From NCBI GenBank assembly GCA_013349695.1, contig DUZD01000064.1, forward strand, positions 1 through 11,783: 11,783 bases of DNA, written 5' to 3'. A model generated the notes under the pieces. That model was not told the origin of the DNA and ran no database searches. It saw only the letters and a program-made list of their open reading frames with translations. The translations under genes and the position numbers were made by a program. Below, one piece after another: positions 1 through 7,397 of this stretch; position 1 is the first letter of the stretch; each line of letters starts with the position of its first letter. The stretch is from Rhodospirillaceae bacterium (GTDB taxonomy: Bacteria; Pseudomonadota; Alphaproteobacteria; Rhodospirillales; 2-02-FULL-58-16).

Positions 1-45
1 TCCGTCAGCGCCCCTATTAAACTGGTCCAGGAAACCGGCGATTAG
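1..45 (+). pseudogene. CHASE-domain reading frame ending at an in-frame TAG (5' part of the sensor kinase gene)
   Basis: Frame 1 is open from the window edge and reads SVSAPIKLVQETGD before a TAG at 43-45. The same frame then continues without interruption as YGFLAFLPVF and on into the sensor kinase. From memory of the CHASE family, the run ITLVQETG(D)QYGFLVFLPVY is a conserved part of this extracellular sensor domain, so both sides of the stop look like one domain. The stop sits where many members have Gln, and CAG to TAG is one transition. I infer either a nonsense mutation that splits the gene or a sequencing or assembly error. The true start lies before the window. Confidence 0.7.
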
Positions 46-84
46 TATGGTTTCCTCGCCTTCCTGCCGGTCTTCGGCAAAGAA

Positions 85-2397
85 TTGCCGCACAATACGG
101 CGAAACTGCGCCGCCGGAACCTTGCCGGTTTCTCCCTTGGCGTCTACCGCGTCGGCGATGTGCTCGAGGGCGCCTTGACGAAGTATCAACGGCCGGGCGG
201 AATCGACATCTATCTCTTCGACGACAGCGTGCCTGCCGGCAGCCAGCTCATCTATTTCCACCCTTCGCGCCTTCGCCAGGGCTCCGCCGAGCCTGAACCC
301 GAGAAACAAATTCGCGGCGGCGCATACCCATCGGCCTCATTTCCAGTCGGCGACCGCCAGTGGACGATCATTTACCGGCCCATCCCCGGCTTCTTCGCGG
401 GGGCTTCCACCTGGGTGTCCTGGGCCGCCTTCGCCGCCGGGCTGCTGTTCACCGCTTTGATGGCGGTCCTATTGGTTTTGGCCATCGGCCGGGAAACCAG
501 GATCGCCGCTCTTGTCGACAAGCGCACGAAGGACCTCAAGGACAGCGAGACCCACATCCGCGCCGTCGTCGACAACGCCGTCGACGCCATCATCACCATC
601 GGCAAAAGTGGCTCCATCGAGAGCTTCAACCCGGCCGCCGAGAAGATTTTCGGCTATCGCCGGGACGAGGTCGTCGGCAAGAACGTCAACATCCTCATGC
701 CGCCGCCCTACCATGCCAAGCACGACGGCTACCTTCGCAATTACCTCGAAACCGGCGAGCGGAAAATCATCGGCATCGGCCGCGAGGTCGAGGGGATGCG
801 CAAGGACGGATACATCTTTCCCATGGACCTGGCGGTCTCGGAAATGCACATCGCCAGGAGGAAGCGGTTCGTCGGCATCTGCCGCGACATCACCGACCGC
901 AAGAAAGTGGACCGGATGAAAAACGAATTCATTTCCACCGTCAGCCACGAGCTGCGCACGCCGCTGACGTCGATCCAGGGGTCGCTCTCGCTGATCACCA
1001 AGACCATGCCCAAGGAGCTTTCGAAAAAACACCAGAACCTGATCGGCATCGCTGACAAGAACTGCCGGCGCCTGGTCCGTCTGATCAACGACATCCTCGA
1101 CATCGAGAAGATCGAATCCGGGAAGATGGTTTTCAACCTCAAGGCCGTGGAGATCATGCCCCTGGTGCGGCAGGCCATCGAGGCCAACCAGTCTTACGCG
1201 CAAAAGTTCTCGGTCATGCTGGTGCTCAAGGAGAGCCTTGCCGGGGTCATGATCTACGCCGACGAAGACCGGATCGCCCAGGTGCTGACCAACCTTATGT
1301 CGAACGCCGCCAAATTCTCGCCGCCAGGGGAAATGGTCGAGGTCAAGGTCGGCCGCGCCGGCCACAACGTCCGCGTCGAGATCGCCGATCACGGTCCGGG
1401 CATAGCGGAGGAATTTCAAGACCGCATCTTCGGCAAGTTCGCCCAGGCCGATTCGTCCTCCACCCGCCGGCGGGAGGGCACCGGCCTGGGTTTGAGCATC
1501 GCCAAGGCCATCGTCGAGAAACACGGCGGCGGCATCGGCTTTACAACGAAGCCGGGAGCCGGGACGACCTTTTACTTCGAGCTGCCGGAATGGCAGGTGC
1601 AAGCCGAAACGCCGGTCCGCGAGGCGGCGGCGGACGGCAAGCGCCGCATCCTCGTCTGCGAGGACGAACCGGACGCGGCGTCCTTGCTGAAGATGATGCT
1701 GGAGCAGAACGGCGTCACCTGCGACGTCGCCTACACCGCCGCCATGGCCAAGGAGATGCTGGCCGCCAACGACTATTCGGCGATGACCCTGGACCTGATG
1801 TTGCCCGACATCGACGGACTGACCTTGATGAACGAGCTGCGCGCCGACGAGAAAACCCGCGACCTGCCGATCGTCGTCGTCTCCGCCCGCGCCGAAAGCG
1901 GCCACTTGGAAATCAACGGCGACGTCGCCGGCGTCGTCGATTGGCTGGCCAAGCCGATCGACCGGGACCGCCTGCTTGCGGCGGTCGACCGGGCGGCCTT
2001 CGGGGGCGGATCGGAGAAGCCGAGGATCCTCCACGTCGAGGACGACGCCGACGTGCTCGAACTGATCGCCAGCCTGCTCGCCGAGCGGGCGGTGATCGAA
2101 AGCGCCAAAACGCTTAGCAAGACCAGGGAAATGCTGAAAAGCGATACCTACGATCTCATGCTTCTCGACATCGGCCTGCCCGACGGCAACGGCCTCGACC
2201 TGCTTCCCGGCCTCGGCGGCGGCGGCGAAAATCTGCCGGTGGTCCTGTTCACCGGCCAGGAAGTGCCCGGCGAGATCGCCCGCAAGGTCGATGCGGTGAT
2301 GATCAAGTCGCGCACCTCGATGGACCAGTTGTTGGCGACAATGACCCATATCATCGACCGGAAAGCGGCCGTCGGCCGGCGTACGGAAGTGGATTAA
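85..2397 (+). CDS. CHASE-PAS hybrid sensor histidine kinase with two receiver domains (5'-truncated, interrupted upstream)
   Basis: Membrane-bound hybrid kinase of a two-component phosphorelay. Residues are numbered from the TTG at 85, the first possible start after the TAG at 43-45; the real N terminus is outside the window, so this start is nominal. Layout: end of a periplasmic CHASE domain (1-105), one membrane helix (about 108-134), PAS (about 155-270), HisKA with phospho-acceptor H288 in SHELRTPL, HATPase with N407, D435 (DHGPG) and GTGLGLS at 465-471, then two receivers. REC1 has E526/D527, D570, S600 and K623; REC2 has D653/D654, D695, T723 and K741, so both look competent. The PAS carries KHDGYL (H213) and IGIGR (R233), as in the FixL haem pocket. 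The stop is followed 13 nt later by the next gene, indicating an operon. If the TAG is real, restarts such as ATG 457 would give a kinase without an intact CHASE domain. Confidence 0.9.
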   Translation: MPHNTAKLRRRNLAGFSLGVYRVGDVLEGALTKYQRPGGIDIYLFDDSVPAGSQLIYFHPSRLRQGSAEPEPEKQIRGGAYPSASFPVGDRQWTIIYRPIPGFFAGASTWVSWAAFAAGLLFTALMAVLLVLAIGRETRIAALVDKRTKDLKDSETHIRAVVDNAVDAIITIGKSGSIESFNPAAEKIFGYRRDEVVGKNVNILMPPPYHAKHDGYLRNYLETGERKIIGIGREVEGMRKDGYIFPMDLAVSEMHIARRKRFVGICRDITDRKKVDRMKNEFISTVSHELRTPLTSIQGSLSLITKTMPKELSKKHQNLIGIADKNCRRLVRLINDILDIEKIESGKMVFNLKAVEIMPLVRQAIEANQSYAQKFSVMLVLKESLAGVMIYADEDRIAQVLTNLMSNAAKFSPPGEMVEVKVGRAGHNVRVEIADHGPGIAEEFQDRIFGKFAQADSSSTRRREGTGLGLSIAKAIVEKHGGGIGFTTKPGAGTTFYFELPEWQVQAETPVREAAADGKRRILVCEDEPDAASLLKMMLEQNGVTCDVAYTAAMAKEMLAANDYSAMTLDLMLPDIDGLTLMNELRADEKTRDLPIVVVSARAESGHLEINGDVAGVVDWLAKPIDRDRLLAAVDRAAFGGGSEKPRILHVEDDADVLELIASLLAERAVIESAKTLSKTREMLKSDTYDLMLLDIGLPDGNGLDLLPGLGGGGENLPVVLFTGQEVPGEIARKVDAVMIKSRTSMDQLLATMTHIIDRKAAVGRRTEVD

Positions 2398-2410
2398 TGG
2401 AGGGAAAATC

Positions 2411-2803
2411 ATGCCAGTTCCAGCTCTCAAGACAATCATTCTCGTTGAAGACGATCTCGACATCCAGGAAATCGGCGTCATGTCGCTCGAGGATATCGGC
2501 GAGTTCGAGGTAACGCCCTGCTCGTCGGGACAAGAAGCCTTGGACAAGGCGCCCCTGGTATCCCCGGACCTGATCCTTCTCGACGTGATGATGCCGGGAA
2601 TGGACGGCCCGACGACGCTGCAACGGCTTCGCCAGATGCCCGAAACCATCAACATCCCGGTCATCTTCCTGACCGCCAAAAGCCAACCTCACGAAGTCGC
2701 TGAATATATCAGGCTGGGCGCCATCGACGTGATCAGCAAACCTTTCGATCCCGTCGAGCTCTGCGAGAAGATCGAGGCCATCTGGAAGCATCACCATGAC
2801 TGA
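2411..2803 (+). CDS. Stand-alone CheY-like response regulator
   Basis: A 130-aa protein made of a single receiver domain with no output domain. It should shuttle phosphoryl groups or act by protein-protein contact in the cytoplasm. Visible receiver residues are the acidic pair D14/D15 (VEDD), phospho-acceptor D58 (LLDVMMPGMDG), T88 (FLTAK) and K110 (SKPFDP), all intact. The ATG is preceded by GGAGGG at 2399-2404 with 6 nt spacing, a very good ribosome site. It lies between a hybrid kinase and an HPt-receiver diguanylate cyclase, and its last 8 nt overlap the next gene, so all three are probably co-transcribed. A likely role is as receiver partner of the hybrid kinase or of the HPt domain; which one cannot be told from sequence. 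Confidence 0.94.
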   Translation: MPVPALKTIILVEDDLDIQEIGVMSLEDIGEFEVTPCSSGQEALDKAPLVSPDLILLDVMMPGMDGPTTLQRLRQMPETINIPVIFLTAKSQPHEVAEYIRLGAIDVISKPFDPVELCEKIEAIWKHHHD

Positions 2804-4505
2804 GGGAAACACCTCCCTCGACGACAAGCTTGCCGCCGTCAGACGACTGTTCGTCGGCAAGCTCGGCGCCAAGATCGGCGAGATTGAAGTCGCCCGCTTG
2901 CGATTGTTCGAGGCGGAAAGCGAAGACGATGCGCCGCCGGCCCTGGAGGCCTTGATTTTTCCCGTCCACCGCCTGGCCGGTTCGGCTGGCTCCTTCGGCT
3001 TTCCCGCCGTCAGCGAATCGGCGTCGGTCTTGGAAAAGCTGCTCCACGACATCGCCGAGGACAAGCGCCTCCCCAACGACAAGGAACGCTGGCAAATCCT
3101 GGCGTTGATGGAACGCCTGCGCCAATCCGCCGCCAAGCCAGAGGCGCCCGCCTCCAGCGGCATCGATATCGGGCGGGCGGAGCAGGACCAGCCCAAAGAC
3201 GGGGAAAACCAAACCGTCTTTCTCCTCGAAGACGACGAGGAGCTGGCCTCGGATCTGACCTCGCAGCTGGAACATCATGGTTACCAGGCGCGGGTTTTCC
3301 ATAACGCCTCGGATTTAAGGCGTGCCGCCGAGAAGACCCCTCCGGCGGCGCTGATTCTCGACATCATCCCGCCCGATGGCGAGTTGGCGGGCATCGAGGC
3401 GCTCGACGACATCCTCCGGGCATGTTCGTCGCCGGCCATCGTGCTCAGCCGGCGCGACGACCTGGTCAGCCGGCTGCAAGCGGTGCGCGCCGGGGCGCAT
3501 GGCTATTTCAGCAAACCCTTGGACATCACCCGCATTGTCGAAGCCCTCGACAAAATGACGGCGGCCAAGGAAAACGACCCCTACCGCATTCTCATCGTCG
3601 ATGACGACCGGGCCCTGGCGGAGTTCTACAAGCTGCTGCTGGAAAAGGCGGGGATGATCGTCGAAATCGTCACCCATCCCTTGCGGGTCATGGAACCGCT
3701 TTTCGAATTCCGCCCCGATTTGATCCTGATGGACATCAACATGCCCGACTGCAACGGCATCGAGCTGGCCAGCGTCATTCGCCAGAAGGAAGACTTTTTC
3801 CGCATTCCGATCGTCTTTCTGACCAGCGAATCGACATACGGCAGACGGTTATTGGCCTTGCAAAGCGGCGGCGATGATTTTCTCGCCAAGCCGGTGCGGA
3901 CCGATCTATTGATTTCGTCGCTGATATCGCGCGCCGAACGGGCCCGCCAATTCGATTCGCTGATTTCGCGGGACGGCATGACCGGGCTGGTCAACCACAG
4001 CAAGATCAAGGAACTTCTGGAAACCGAGGTCTATCGGGGACAGCGTGAAAACCAGCCCCTGGCCTTCGCGATGATCGACATCGACCTTTTCAAATCCGTC
4101 AACGACAGCCATGGCCATTGGGCCGGCGACACGGTGATCAAGGTGTTGGCCCGGGTCCTCGGCCAGCGCCTGCGTAAAACCGACATCATCGGACGCTACG
4201 GCGGCGAGGAGTTCGCCGTCATTCTGCCCAACACCGAAGGCGCCGACGCAGGGCGGCTGATGAACAGGATCCGCGCCGCTTTCGGACAGATCCGCCACAT
4301 CGCCAAGAACGACGAATTTTACGTCACCTTCAGTTGCGGCGTCGCCACGTTCCCCGCCATCGCCACGCCCGAACTGCTGACCACCACCGCCGATGACGCA
4401 CTTTACGCGGCGAAAAACCAGGGCCGCGACCGGGTGATTCTGGCCGGCTCGCAAGCGGACTTCGCGGAGATGAGCCGAAAACCGGCGGCGGCGGCCCGAG
4501 CCTGA
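2796..4505 (+). CDS. HPt-REC-REC-GGDEF diguanylate cyclase (PleD-like with N-terminal HPt)
   Basis: A cytoplasmic protein of 569 aa predicted to make cyclic di-GMP from two GTP under phosphorelay control. Domains: HPt (about 1-115) with phospho-acceptor H58 in the context VHRLAGSAGSFG; REC1 (about 138-255) with D146/D147, D189, S218 and K240; REC2 (about 263-380) with D269-D271, D313, T343 and K365; GGDEF (about 388-550). The catalytic signature is GGEEF at 469-473, with NDSHGHWAGD upstream. An RxxD inhibitory site (RKTD, 460-463) lies five residues before it, so product feedback inhibition is expected, as in PleD. REC-REC-GGDEF is the PleD plan; the added N-terminal HPt is the unusual part. 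The ATG overlaps the preceding receiver gene by 8 nt, and GGAAG at 2784-2788 is a plausible ribosome site. Family assignment is firm; the direction of phosphate flow is inferred. Confidence 0.95.
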   Translation: MTEGNTSLDDKLAAVRRLFVGKLGAKIGEIEVARLRLFEAESEDDAPPALEALIFPVHRLAGSAGSFGFPAVSESASVLEKLLHDIAEDKRLPNDKERWQILALMERLRQSAAKPEAPASSGIDIGRAEQDQPKDGENQTVFLLEDDEELASDLTSQLEHHGYQARVFHNASDLRRAAEKTPPAALILDIIPPDGELAGIEALDDILRACSSPAIVLSRRDDLVSRLQAVRAGAHGYFSKPLDITRIVEALDKMTAAKENDPYRILIVDDDRALAEFYKLLLEKAGMIVEIVTHPLRVMEPLFEFRPDLILMDINMPDCNGIELASVIRQKEDFFRIPIVFLTSESTYGRRLLALQSGGDDFLAKPVRTDLLISSLISRAERARQFDSLISRDGMTGLVNHSKIKELLETEVYRGQRENQPLAFAMIDIDLFKSVNDSHGHWAGDTVIKVLARVLGQRLRKTDIIGRYGGEEFAVILPNTEGADAGRLMNRIRAAFGQIRHIAKNDEFYVTFSCGVATFPAIATPELLTTTADDALYAAKNQGRDRVILAGSQADFAEMSRKPAAAARA

Positions 4506-4532
4506 CCCCGAAGGCGCGTTCTCCTGCTATCG

Positions 4533-4556
4533 TTCCGCGGGTGACAAGGCCGCGAA
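4533..4556 (+). terminator. Weak candidate intrinsic terminator after the signalling operon
   Basis: TTCCGCGG at 4533-4540 can pair with CCGCGAA at 4550-4556 (seven pairs with one bulged C), with a 9-nt loop. The sequence after it is T-rich but broken (ATTTGGTTATTGTTC) rather than a clean T run. It lies 28 nt after the diguanylate cyclase stop, where a terminator would be expected. The call is weak. Confidence 0.3.
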
Positions 4557-4670
4557 ATTTGGTTATTGTTCTCTCGCCTTTGGCCATATATTGTGGGATG
4601 ATGTTTATGTGCTCCTACATATTGTTATACGGCCTATCGTCGTCAGCCGAGGGTTCCAGTCATCGATTGC

Positions 4671-4675
4671 GGAGG
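4671..4675 (+). promoter_or_regulatory. Shine-Dalgarno sequence that decides the pyrE start
   Basis: A perfect GGAGG lies one base before an ATG at 4677 and 10 nt before a second in-frame ATG at 4686. A one-base spacer is too short for initiation, so the second ATG is favoured. The preceding spacer (4557-4670) is clearly more AT-rich than the flanking genes and probably carries the pyrE promoter, but I could not find a -35/-10 pair worth naming. Confidence 0.65.
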
Positions 4676-4685
4676 CATGGACCAC

Positions 4686-5267
4686 ATGTTGAGCGTTGTG
4701 GCTACTGAACAGGCGCCGTTTCAGAACGGCAAACGCAAACGCCTCCAGGAAATCATCGCCGCGGAATCGGTACGCAAAGGGGAAGCCTTTGAACTCGCTT
4801 CCGGTGGGACCAGCAACATCTATTTCAACATGAAAGAGACAATGTTGCATCCCGAAGGCGCCAATCTCGTGGCGGAACTCATGCTGGAAATCCTTGCGCA
4901 AGAGCAAGTGGATTCTATCGGCGGGCTTGAAATGGGAGCCGTGCCGTTGGTGTCGGCTCTGTGCGTCAAGAGTCACCCCGATCGTCCGATCAAAGCCTTT
5001 TTCGTCAGAAAAGCCACAAAGCAACATGGCACGAAGCAACAGATCGAGGGCCATCTGCAAGATGGCTCGAACGTGATCATTTTCGACGATGTGACGACCA
5101 CGGGAAGTTCGGTTCTCGAAGCGGTCAAAGCTGTAAGAGATCGCCGGTGCCGTGTCGGCAAGGCGATTGCCATCGTTGATCGCTTGGAGGGAGCCGAACG
5201 GAACCTTCGAAAAGAGGGTATCGAGCTTGTCGCGCTGTTTAGGAAAAGGGACTTCGAGAGCACCTGA
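4686..5267 (+). CDS. pyrE: Orotate phosphoribosyltransferase
   Basis: This enzyme converts orotate and PRPP to orotidine 5'-phosphate plus pyrophosphate, the fifth step of de novo pyrimidine synthesis, in the cytoplasm. The 193-aa product has the family hallmarks: LASGGTSNIYFNMK near the N terminus (38-50), GGLEMGAVPL (79-88), the lysine-rich catalytic loop FFVRKATKQHGTKQQIEG (105-122) and the PRPP-binding motif FDDVTTTGSS (133-142). Length is normal for the short bacterial form. The start at 4686 is chosen over the ATG at 4677 because GGAGG at 4671-4675 is correctly spaced only from 4686. The gene is apparently monocistronic and convergent with ligA, with 51 nt between the stops and no clear terminator there. 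Its GC content, by hand count of four 60-nt blocks, is about 47-57 %, below a sampled ligA block (73 %). Confidence 0.95.
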   Translation: MLSVVATEQAPFQNGKRKRLQEIIAAESVRKGEAFELASGGTSNIYFNMKETMLHPEGANLVAELMLEILAQEQVDSIGGLEMGAVPLVSALCVKSHPDRPIKAFFVRKATKQHGTKQQIEGHLQDGSNVIIFDDVTTTGSSVLEAVKAVRDRRCRVGKAIAIVDRLEGAERNLRKEGIELVALFRKRDFEST

Positions 5268-5318
5268 TCCGTTCCCAGGCGGCATCCCTTCCGCGTGGCC
5301 TTGCGAGAACTGCCAGCC

Positions 5319-7397
5319 TCAGCCGATCAACTCAAACCACTCCCGTTCGCTCAGAGTCGCTATCCCCAGGTCCCCGGCCTTTTTGGCCTTGGCGCCGGCA
5401 TCCGAGCCGACGATCAGGTAATCGGTCTTGTTCGACACCGCGCCCGCCACCTTGGCGCCCAGCCCCTCGGCTTTCGCTTTCGCTTCGCCGCGGCTCATGG
5501 TTTCGAGCCTGCCGGTGAAGACCACCGTCTTGCCGGCGAGCGGCGAGGCGGCGGCTTCGGGGGTGGCGAAATCCTCGACCGCCAGCATTTCCTCGAGGTC
5601 GTCGAGCACGTCCCGGTTATGCTGCTCGGCGAAGAAGACCAGGATGGCGGCGGCGACAACCGGTCCGATGCCGTCGATGTCGACCAGCTCGCGGTGGGGG
5701 TCCGAGTCCCTGTCCAGGGCCGCCATCATCGCCTCGCGCCAGCCGGCGAGCGAGCCGTACTGCCTGGCCAGCAGCCGTGCCGTCGCTTGGCCAACTTGGC
5801 GGATGCCGAGCGCGTAGATGAAACGGTCCAGCGGGGGACGGCGCTTATTGTCGATGGCGGCGATGAGGTTTTCCACCGATTTTTCGCCCCAGCCCTGGCG
5901 GTTCTCGATGGCCTCGGCTTTGTCGCGGAGCCGGAAGATGTCGGCCGGGGTCTCGATCGACCCGTCTTTCCAAAAGGCGCCGATATGTTTTCCTCCCAAG
6001 CCATCGATGTCGAAGGCGTCGCGGGACACGAAGTGCTTGAGCCTTTCCGTCGCCTGCGCCGGGCAAACCAAGCCGCCGCCGCAGCGCCGCGCCACTTCTC
6101 CTTCCTCGCGCACCGCCAGGCTGCCGCACTCGGGGCAAGTTCGCGGAAAGGCAAAGGGTCGGCTGTCGTCGGGGCGTTCCTCCAGCACCACCTCGACGAC
6201 CTGCGGAATGACGTCGCCGGCCCTTTGCACGACCACGGTGTCGCCTTCGCGGATGTCCTTGCGGGCGATCTCGTCCTCGTTGTGCAGTGTCGCGCTGGAG
6301 ACAACGACGCCGCCAACGTTGACCGGCTCCAGTTCCGCTACCGGTGTCATCTTGCCGGTGCGCCCGACCTGAATTTGAATATCCTTGACGAGGGTCCGCG
6401 CTTTCTCGGCCGGGAACTTGTGGGCGGTGGCCCAGCGCGGGGCGCGGCTGACCTGGCCCAGGCGCTCCTGCCAGTCGATGCGGTTGACCTTATAGACGAT
6501 GCCGTCGATGTCGTAAGACAGTTTCGCGCGCTTGCCCTCGGTATCCCGGTAATAGGCCAGGCATTGCTCCACGTCTTGGCATAATTCCGCCAGCGGATTG
6601 GTCGGCAATCCCCATTCCCGCAACCGATCGAGGAATCCCCACTGGCTATCGGCCACGGCTTCGCTGACCTCGCCCCAGGCGTAGGCGAAGAATCGCAACG
6701 GCCGGCTGGCGGTGATCGACGGATCGAGCTGGCGCAAGCTGCCGGCGGCGGCGTTGCGCGGATTGGCGAAATCTTTTTTGCCGGCCTCGTTCTGGCGCTG
6801 GTTCAAGACCTCGAAATCGCCCTTGGCCATGTAGACCTCACCGCGCACCTCCAGCACCGCCGGCGCCCCGGTAATGGCCTCGGGAATGTCGTCCAGCGTC
6901 CGCAGGTTCTCCGTGATGTCTTCGCCGGTGGCGCCGTCGCCGCGGGTCGCGCCCAAGGCAAATCGGCCCTTTTCGTATCGCAGCGATACCGACAGGCCAT
7001 CGATCTTCGGCTCGGCGACGATATCCACGGGCTCGTCTTCGCCGAGGCCAAGGAACCTTTTGACGCGGCCGACGAAATCCTTGAATTCATCGGCGCCGAA
7101 GGCGTTGCCCAACGACAGCATGGGGCGGGCATGGGCGACTTTGGCGAATCCGCCGGCAGGGGCGGCGCCGACCCGTTTCGACGGGCTGTCGGCGCCGACA
7201 AGTTGGGGAAAGCGTTCTTCGATGGCGTCGTTGCGGCGGCGAAGCGCGTCGTATTCGGCGTCGATGATACGAGGCCCGTCGTCCTGGTGATAAGCGCCGT
7301 CGTGCCCGGCGATTTCCTTGGCCAGGGTTTGCAGTTCCGCCGCCGCCTCCAGGGCCGTCAAATCCGCTTCCGGGATATCCCTTAAGGCGCGGCTCAC
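5319..7397 (-). CDS. ligA: NAD-dependent DNA ligase
   Basis: The essential replicative ligase, which seals nicks using NAD+. The product has 692 aa, slightly longer than the 671-aa E. coli enzyme. Order: N-terminal Ia domain with HDGAYHQDD and DAEYDALRRR (about 32-55), nucleotidyltransferase domain with the adenylated lysine K131 in the KIDG motif, OB fold, a four-cysteine zinc finger (CPECG ... RRCGGGLVCPAQ), helix-hairpin-helix repeats (IDGIGPVVAAAI), and a C-terminal BRCT domain beginning near LAGKTVVFTGRLETMSRGEA. The start codon is GTG, and its bases overlap the recN stop as GTGA, so translation is probably coupled to recN; no strong Shine-Dalgarno lies upstream. The start position fits family N termini such as LRDIP. 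It is the last gene of the minus-strand cluster. Confidence 0.98.
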   Translation of the reverse strand: MSRALRDIPEADLTALEAAAELQTLAKEIAGHDGAYHQDDGPRIIDAEYDALRRRNDAIEERFPQLVGADSPSKRVGAAPAGGFAKVAHARPMLSLGNAFGADEFKDFVGRVKRFLGLGEDEPVDIVAEPKIDGLSVSLRYEKGRFALGATRGDGATGEDITENLRTLDDIPEAITGAPAVLEVRGEVYMAKGDFEVLNQRQNEAGKKDFANPRNAAAGSLRQLDPSITASRPLRFFAYAWGEVSEAVADSQWGFLDRLREWGLPTNPLAELCQDVEQCLAYYRDTEGKRAKLSYDIDGIVYKVNRIDWQERLGQVSRAPRWATAHKFPAEKARTLVKDIQIQVGRTGKMTPVAELEPVNVGGVVVSSATLHNEDEIARKDIREGDTVVVQRAGDVIPQVVEVVLEERPDDSRPFAFPRTCPECGSLAVREEGEVARRCGGGLVCPAQATERLKHFVSRDAFDIDGLGGKHIGAFWKDGSIETPADIFRLRDKAEAIENRQGWGEKSVENLIAAIDNKRRPPLDRFIYALGIRQVGQATARLLARQYGSLAGWREAMMAALDRDSDPHRELVDIDGIGPVVAAAILVFFAEQHNRDVLDDLEEMLAVEDFATPEAAASPLAGKTVVFTGRLETMSRGEAKAKAEGLGAKVAGAVSNKTDYLIVGSDAGAKAKKAGDLGIATLSEREWFELIG

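Noticed and set aside
43..45. TAG recoded as a sense codon throughout the genome
   Set aside because: bamD ends with TAG at the expected C terminus, and read-through would fuse it to RecN. The other stops in the window are TGA or TAA. A local mutation or sequence error is simpler.
469..2679. A 736-codon open frame on the minus strand opposite the sensor kinase
   Set aside because: It is a shadow of a high-GC gene. The plus frame has clear kinase and receiver motifs; the minus translation is Asp/Gly/Val/His-rich with no recognisable domain.
2351..3302. Minus-strand open frames across the small receiver gene and the start of the cyclase
   Set aside because: The plus-strand genes here have complete receiver and HPt motifs and good ribosome sites; the antisense frames have neither.
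5268..5318. A bidirectional terminator between convergent pyrE and ligA
   Set aside because: Only four-base complementarities were found, with no T run on either strand.
5295..6584. A 429-codon plus-strand open frame opposite ligA
   Set aside because: The opposite strand encodes LigA with its active-site, zinc-finger and BRCT motifs. The plus frame shows no domain and is a codon-bias shadow.
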